Assembly: GCF_003574395.1 (NCBI RefSeq)
Contig: NZ_QMJY01000071.1
Location: 1-34,546 of the forward strand
Direction: 5' to 3'
Length of the DNA stretch: 34,546 nt
DNA from: Tabrizicola thermarum
Lineage (GTDB): Bacteria; Pseudomonadota; Alphaproteobacteria; Rhodobacterales; Rhodobacteraceae
Both the position numbers and the translations under genes were made by a program. Below, piece by piece: positions 32,228 to 34,546 of this stretch. The notes under the pieces are model-generated. The model saw only the letters and a program-made list of their open reading frames with translations, was not told the DNA's origin and made no database searches. Within the stretch, counting starts at the first letter, position 1. Each line of letters starts with the position of its first letter.

Positions 32228-32887
32228 ATGCGGGCATTGGTGATAGGGGCGTCGGGCGGCATCGGCCGGGCGCTGGTAGTGGCGCTGCGGGCGCGGGGCG
32301 AGGTTGTCGGGCTGTCGCGGTCGGGCGACGGGCTGGAGGTGACGGACGAGGGATCGGTTGCGGCGGCGCTGGGGGCCTTGGAGCCGGGGTTCGATCTGGT
32401 GGTGGTGGCGACGGGGGCGCTGGTCATCGGCGGGGTCGGGCCGGAGAAGACGCTGCGTGCGGTGACGGCCGAGGGGCTGGCGGCGCAGTTCGCGGTGAAC
32501 GCGGTGGGGCCTGCGCTGGTGATGAAGCATGCGCTGCGGCTGATGCCCCGGGACCGGGTGGCGCGGCTGGCGGTGCTGTCGGCGCGGGTGGGGTCGATCG
32601 GGGATAATGCTCTGGGCGGCTGGTATGGCTATCGGGCGGCGAAGGCGGCGTTGAACCAGTTGCTGCGGACGGCGGCGGTGGAGGCGAAGCGGACGCATCC
32701 GCAGTCGGTCTTGGTGGCCCTGCATCCGGGCACGGTGGAAACGGGCCTGGCCCCTGCCTTGCGGGCGGGGCATCCGGCCGTGGCGCCCGAGGTGGCGGCG
32801 GGCAACCTGTTGCGGGTGCTGGAGGGGTTGGGGCCGGAGCAATCGGGCGGGTTCTACGACTGGAAGGGCGAGGTCGTGCCGTGGTGA
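32228..32887 (+). CDS. SDR-family protein (C-factor-like)
   Basis: The 219-residue protein is a short-chain dehydrogenase-like protein with MRALVIGASGGIGRALV as the nucleotide-binding start, NAVGPALVMKHAL, LSARVGSIGDN and YRAAKAALNQLLR (Tyr-x3-Lys). It resembles CsgA/C-factor-type SDRs and proteins encoded beside cryptochrome/photolyase genes in Rhodobacteraceae. Asp/Gly residues after strand two are shortened, so cofactor choice is unclear. GGAGG is close to the start. The stop overlaps the photolyase start by seven bases, indicating translational coupling. Confidence 0.87.
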   Translation: MRALVIGASGGIGRALVVALRARGEVVGLSRSGDGLEVTDEGSVAAALGALEPGFDLVVVATGALVIGGVGPEKTLRAVTAEGLAAQFAVNAVGPALVMKHALRLMPRDRVARLAVLSARVGSIGDNALGGWYGYRAAKAALNQLLRTAAVEAKRTHPQSVLVALHPGTVETGLAPALRAGHPAVAPEVAAGNLLRVLEGLGPEQSGGFYDWKGEVVPW

Positions 32888-34398
32888 GGCTGGTCCTGGT
32901 CCTTGGGGATCAGCTGACGCGGGACGTGGCGGCCCTGCGGGCGGCGGACCCGGCGCGCGACGTGGTGGTGATGGCGGAGGTGATGGCGGAGGGGACGAGC
33001 GTGCCCCACCATCCGCAGAAGATCGTGCTGATCCTGGCGGCGATGCGGAAGTTCGCGGCGGCGCTTGCGGTCGAGGGCTGGCGGGTTGCCTATTCGCGGC
33101 TGGATGATCCGGTGAACAGCCAGTCGATTTCGGGGGAGCTTCTGCGGCGGGCGGCGGAGTTCGGGGCGGCGGAAGTGCTGGCGACGAAGCCGGGGGAGTG
33201 GCGGGTGCTGCGGGATTTGCAGGAGCTGCCGGTGCGGGTGCTGGAGGATGACCGGTTCCTCTGTTCCGAGGCGGAGTTCTTCGCCTGGGCCGAGGGCCGC
33301 AAGCAGCTGCGGATGGAGTGGTTCTACCGCGAGATGCGGCGGAAGACCGGGCTCATGATGGAGGGGGACCAGCCTGCGGGCGGTCAGTGGAATTTCGACC
33401 ACGAGAACCGGAAGGCGGCGAAGGCGGGCCTCTTGCGGCCCCGGCCCCGGGATTTCGCACCGGATCCGGTGGTGGAGGAGGTGCTTTCGCTGGTGGAGGC
33501 GCGGTTTTCCCATTTCGGGAAGGCGCGGCCGTTCCGCTGGGCGACGGACCGGGCGGGGGCCTTGGCGGCGCTGCGCGAGTTCGTCGCGGAGCGCTTGCCC
33601 CGGTTCGGCGAGGAGCAGGATGCGATGCTGGAAGGGGAGGCGTTCCTCTCTCACGCGGTGATCTCGCCCTACCTCAACATCGGGCTTCTGGGGCCGATGG
33701 AGGTGTGCCGGGCCGTCGAGGCGGCGTGGCAGGCGGGCCGCGTGCCGATCGCGGCGGCGGAGGGGTTCATCCGGCAGGTGATCGGCTGGCGGGAATATGT
33801 GCGGGGGATCTGGGCGCTGAAGGGACCTGCCTATCTGGAGGGGAACGCCCTGGGGCATGTCCGGGCGCTGCCGGGGGCCTACTGGGGCGGAGAGACGCGG
33901 ATGGCCTGCATGAAGGCGGCAGTCGGGCAGACGCGGGACCTGGGCTATGCCCACCATATCCAGCGGCTGATGGTGACGGGGAATTTCGCCTTGCTGGCGG
34001 GGGTGGACCCGGCGGCGGTGCATCGGTGGTATCTGTCGGTCTATGTCGATGCCTTCGAATGGGTGGAGGCTCCGAATACCCTGGGGATGAGCCAGTTCGC
34101 GGATGGGGGGGTGCTGGGGTCGAAGCCTTACGTTTCGTCGGGGGCCTATATCGACCGGATGTCGGACTACTGCGGGGGCTGTGCCTATCGGGTGAAGGAG
34201 AAGGTGGGGGAGAGGGCGTGCCCGTTCAACCTGCTCTACTGGCACTTCCTGGACCGGCATCGGCAGCGGTTCAGGGGCAACCGCCGGATGGGGCAGATGT
34301 ACCGGGTCTGGGATGGGATGGAGGCAGGCCACAGGGAGGCGGTGCTGGCGGGGGCGGAGGGGGTGCTGGCGCGGCTGGACCGGGGGGAGGTCGTGTGA
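32881..34398 (+). CDS. Iron-sulfur bacterial cryptochrome/photolyase (FeS-BCP family)
   Basis: This 505-residue flavoprotein matches the FeS-BCP class, which includes the (6-4) photolyase PhrB of Agrobacterium and CryB of Rhodobacter. The start VRLVLVLGDQLTRDVAALR and the C-terminal FAD-binding motifs (PNTLGMSQFADGG) are typical. The four cluster cysteines are at 343 (RMACMKAA), 431 and 434 (DYCGGCAY) and 447 (RACPFN), the same spacing as Cys350, 438, 441 and 454 of PhrB. It probably repairs UV-induced (6-4) photoproducts or senses blue light. It begins with GTG at 32881 (or 32884), inside the preceding gene. A GC-rich dyad with TTTT follows the stop. Confidence 0.93.
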   Translation: MVRLVLVLGDQLTRDVAALRAADPARDVVVMAEVMAEGTSVPHHPQKIVLILAAMRKFAAALAVEGWRVAYSRLDDPVNSQSISGELLRRAAEFGAAEVLATKPGEWRVLRDLQELPVRVLEDDRFLCSEAEFFAWAEGRKQLRMEWFYREMRRKTGLMMEGDQPAGGQWNFDHENRKAAKAGLLRPRPRDFAPDPVVEEVLSLVEARFSHFGKARPFRWATDRAGALAALREFVAERLPRFGEEQDAMLEGEAFLSHAVISPYLNIGLLGPMEVCRAVEAAWQAGRVPIAAAEGFIRQVIGWREYVRGIWALKGPAYLEGNALGHVRALPGAYWGGETRMACMKAAVGQTRDLGYAHHIQRLMVTGNFALLAGVDPAAVHRWYLSVYVDAFEWVEAPNTLGMSQFADGGVLGSKPYVSSGAYIDRMSDYCGGCAYRVKEKVGERACPFNLLYWHFLDRHRQRFRGNRRMGQMYRVWDGMEAGHREAVLAGAEGVLARLDRGEVV

Positions 34399-34401
34399 GT
34401 T

Positions 34402-34422
34402 CGCCGCGCGCGGCGCGGTTTT
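34402..34422 (+). terminator. GC-rich dyad followed by TTTT after the photolyase gene
   Basis: CGCCGCGCGCGGCG (34402-34415) is self-complementary and is followed by CGGTTTTC. It starts four bases past the stop and is a plausible terminator. Confidence 0.4.
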
Positions 34423-34473
34423 CGGGGTGAGGGATTTCAAGGGGTTGGCTGCGGGCGTTTACGGATGGTTAAC

Positions 34474-34546
34474 TCAAGTTCCAAGTGCAACGGTTGTTGG
34501 TGTTTTTTCGAGTTCCTCGGCGAGGGCCTGTGCTGGTGTTTTCCAG
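34474..34546 (-). CDS. IS30-family transposase, C-terminal end (cut by the window edge)
   Basis: The minus strand reads 23 codons and then a stop (TGA at 34474-34476): it begins WKTPAQALAEEL, continues with EKTPTT and ends VALGT. W-K-T-P-A-x-A-L is the conserved end of IS30-family transposases, where it follows the RPRKTLG stretch. The rest of the gene lies beyond 34546. The element's end should lie within about 50 bases to the left of the stop, but I could not define its inverted repeat. Identification rests on 23 residues only. Confidence 0.65.
   Translation of the reverse strand, partial: WKTPAQALAEELEKTPTTVALGT

Overview
This is a GC-rich, tightly packed stretch of an alphaproteobacterial chromosome, most likely Rhodobacteraceae (Rhodobacter/Paracoccus/Tabrizicola-like). 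The basis is the codon use (third positions nearly always G or C), the overlapping starts and stops, the Rhodobacteraceae-type gene sets, and a dispersed intergenic hairpin repeat that recurs about seven times. No tRNA, rRNA, CRISPR array or complete insertion sequence is visible. The last 73 bases are the 3' end of an IS30-family transposase gene that runs off the right edge.

Layout. 1-683 has no convincing gene. 684-5139 holds an amidase, a DODA-type extradiol dioxygenase and a polar amino acid ABC transporter pair (binding protein and permease, no ATPase). 5306-7792 holds an M3 oligopeptidase and a short MgtC-like membrane protein. 7789-16314 is a carnitine/gamma-butyrobetaine module: a divergent GlxA/CdhR-type regulator, a BKACE-family dehydrocarnitine cleavage enzyme, a small Cys-rich secreted protein, a carnitine dehydrogenase-thioesterase fusion, an acyl-CoA dehydrogenase, an NDP-forming acyl-CoA synthetase, a CaiD-like hydratase and an OsmC-like protein. 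16471-19771 holds a GMC (choline dehydrogenase-like) oxidoreductase facing a choline sulfatase. 19861-25266 is a complete beta-hydroxyaspartate cycle cluster: bhcR, divergent from bhcA-bhcB-bhcC-bhcD. 25324-34398 is mostly housekeeping: DUF167, an EAL phosphodiesterase, ttcA, an SDR, argB, a sterol-desaturase-family enzyme, a ferredoxin-like protein, a SixA-like phosphatase, another SDR and an iron-sulfur photolyase.

How the parts may work together (inference). The central 18 kb reads as an island for using osmolytes and methylated amines from algae or plants. Carnitine and gamma-butyrobetaine would be taken to glycine betaine plus acetoacetate, choline-O-sulfate to choline and on toward glycine betaine. 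Glycine betaine demethylation (genes not in this window) yields glycine, which with glyoxylate is the substrate of BhcC. The bhc cycle converts two glyoxylate to oxaloacetate without losing carbon. Genes expected but absent here are betaine aldehyde dehydrogenase, the glycine betaine demethylation genes, and a carnitine or choline transporter.

The most noteworthy points are the pairing of an NDP-forming CoA ligase with a CaiD-like hydratase in the carnitine operon, the small Cys-rich protein translationally coupled to carnitine dehydrogenase, the candidate BhcR control region and the two abutting perfect palindromes inside the bhc operon, and the dispersed hairpin repeat, whose stems change by compensatory substitution between copies.
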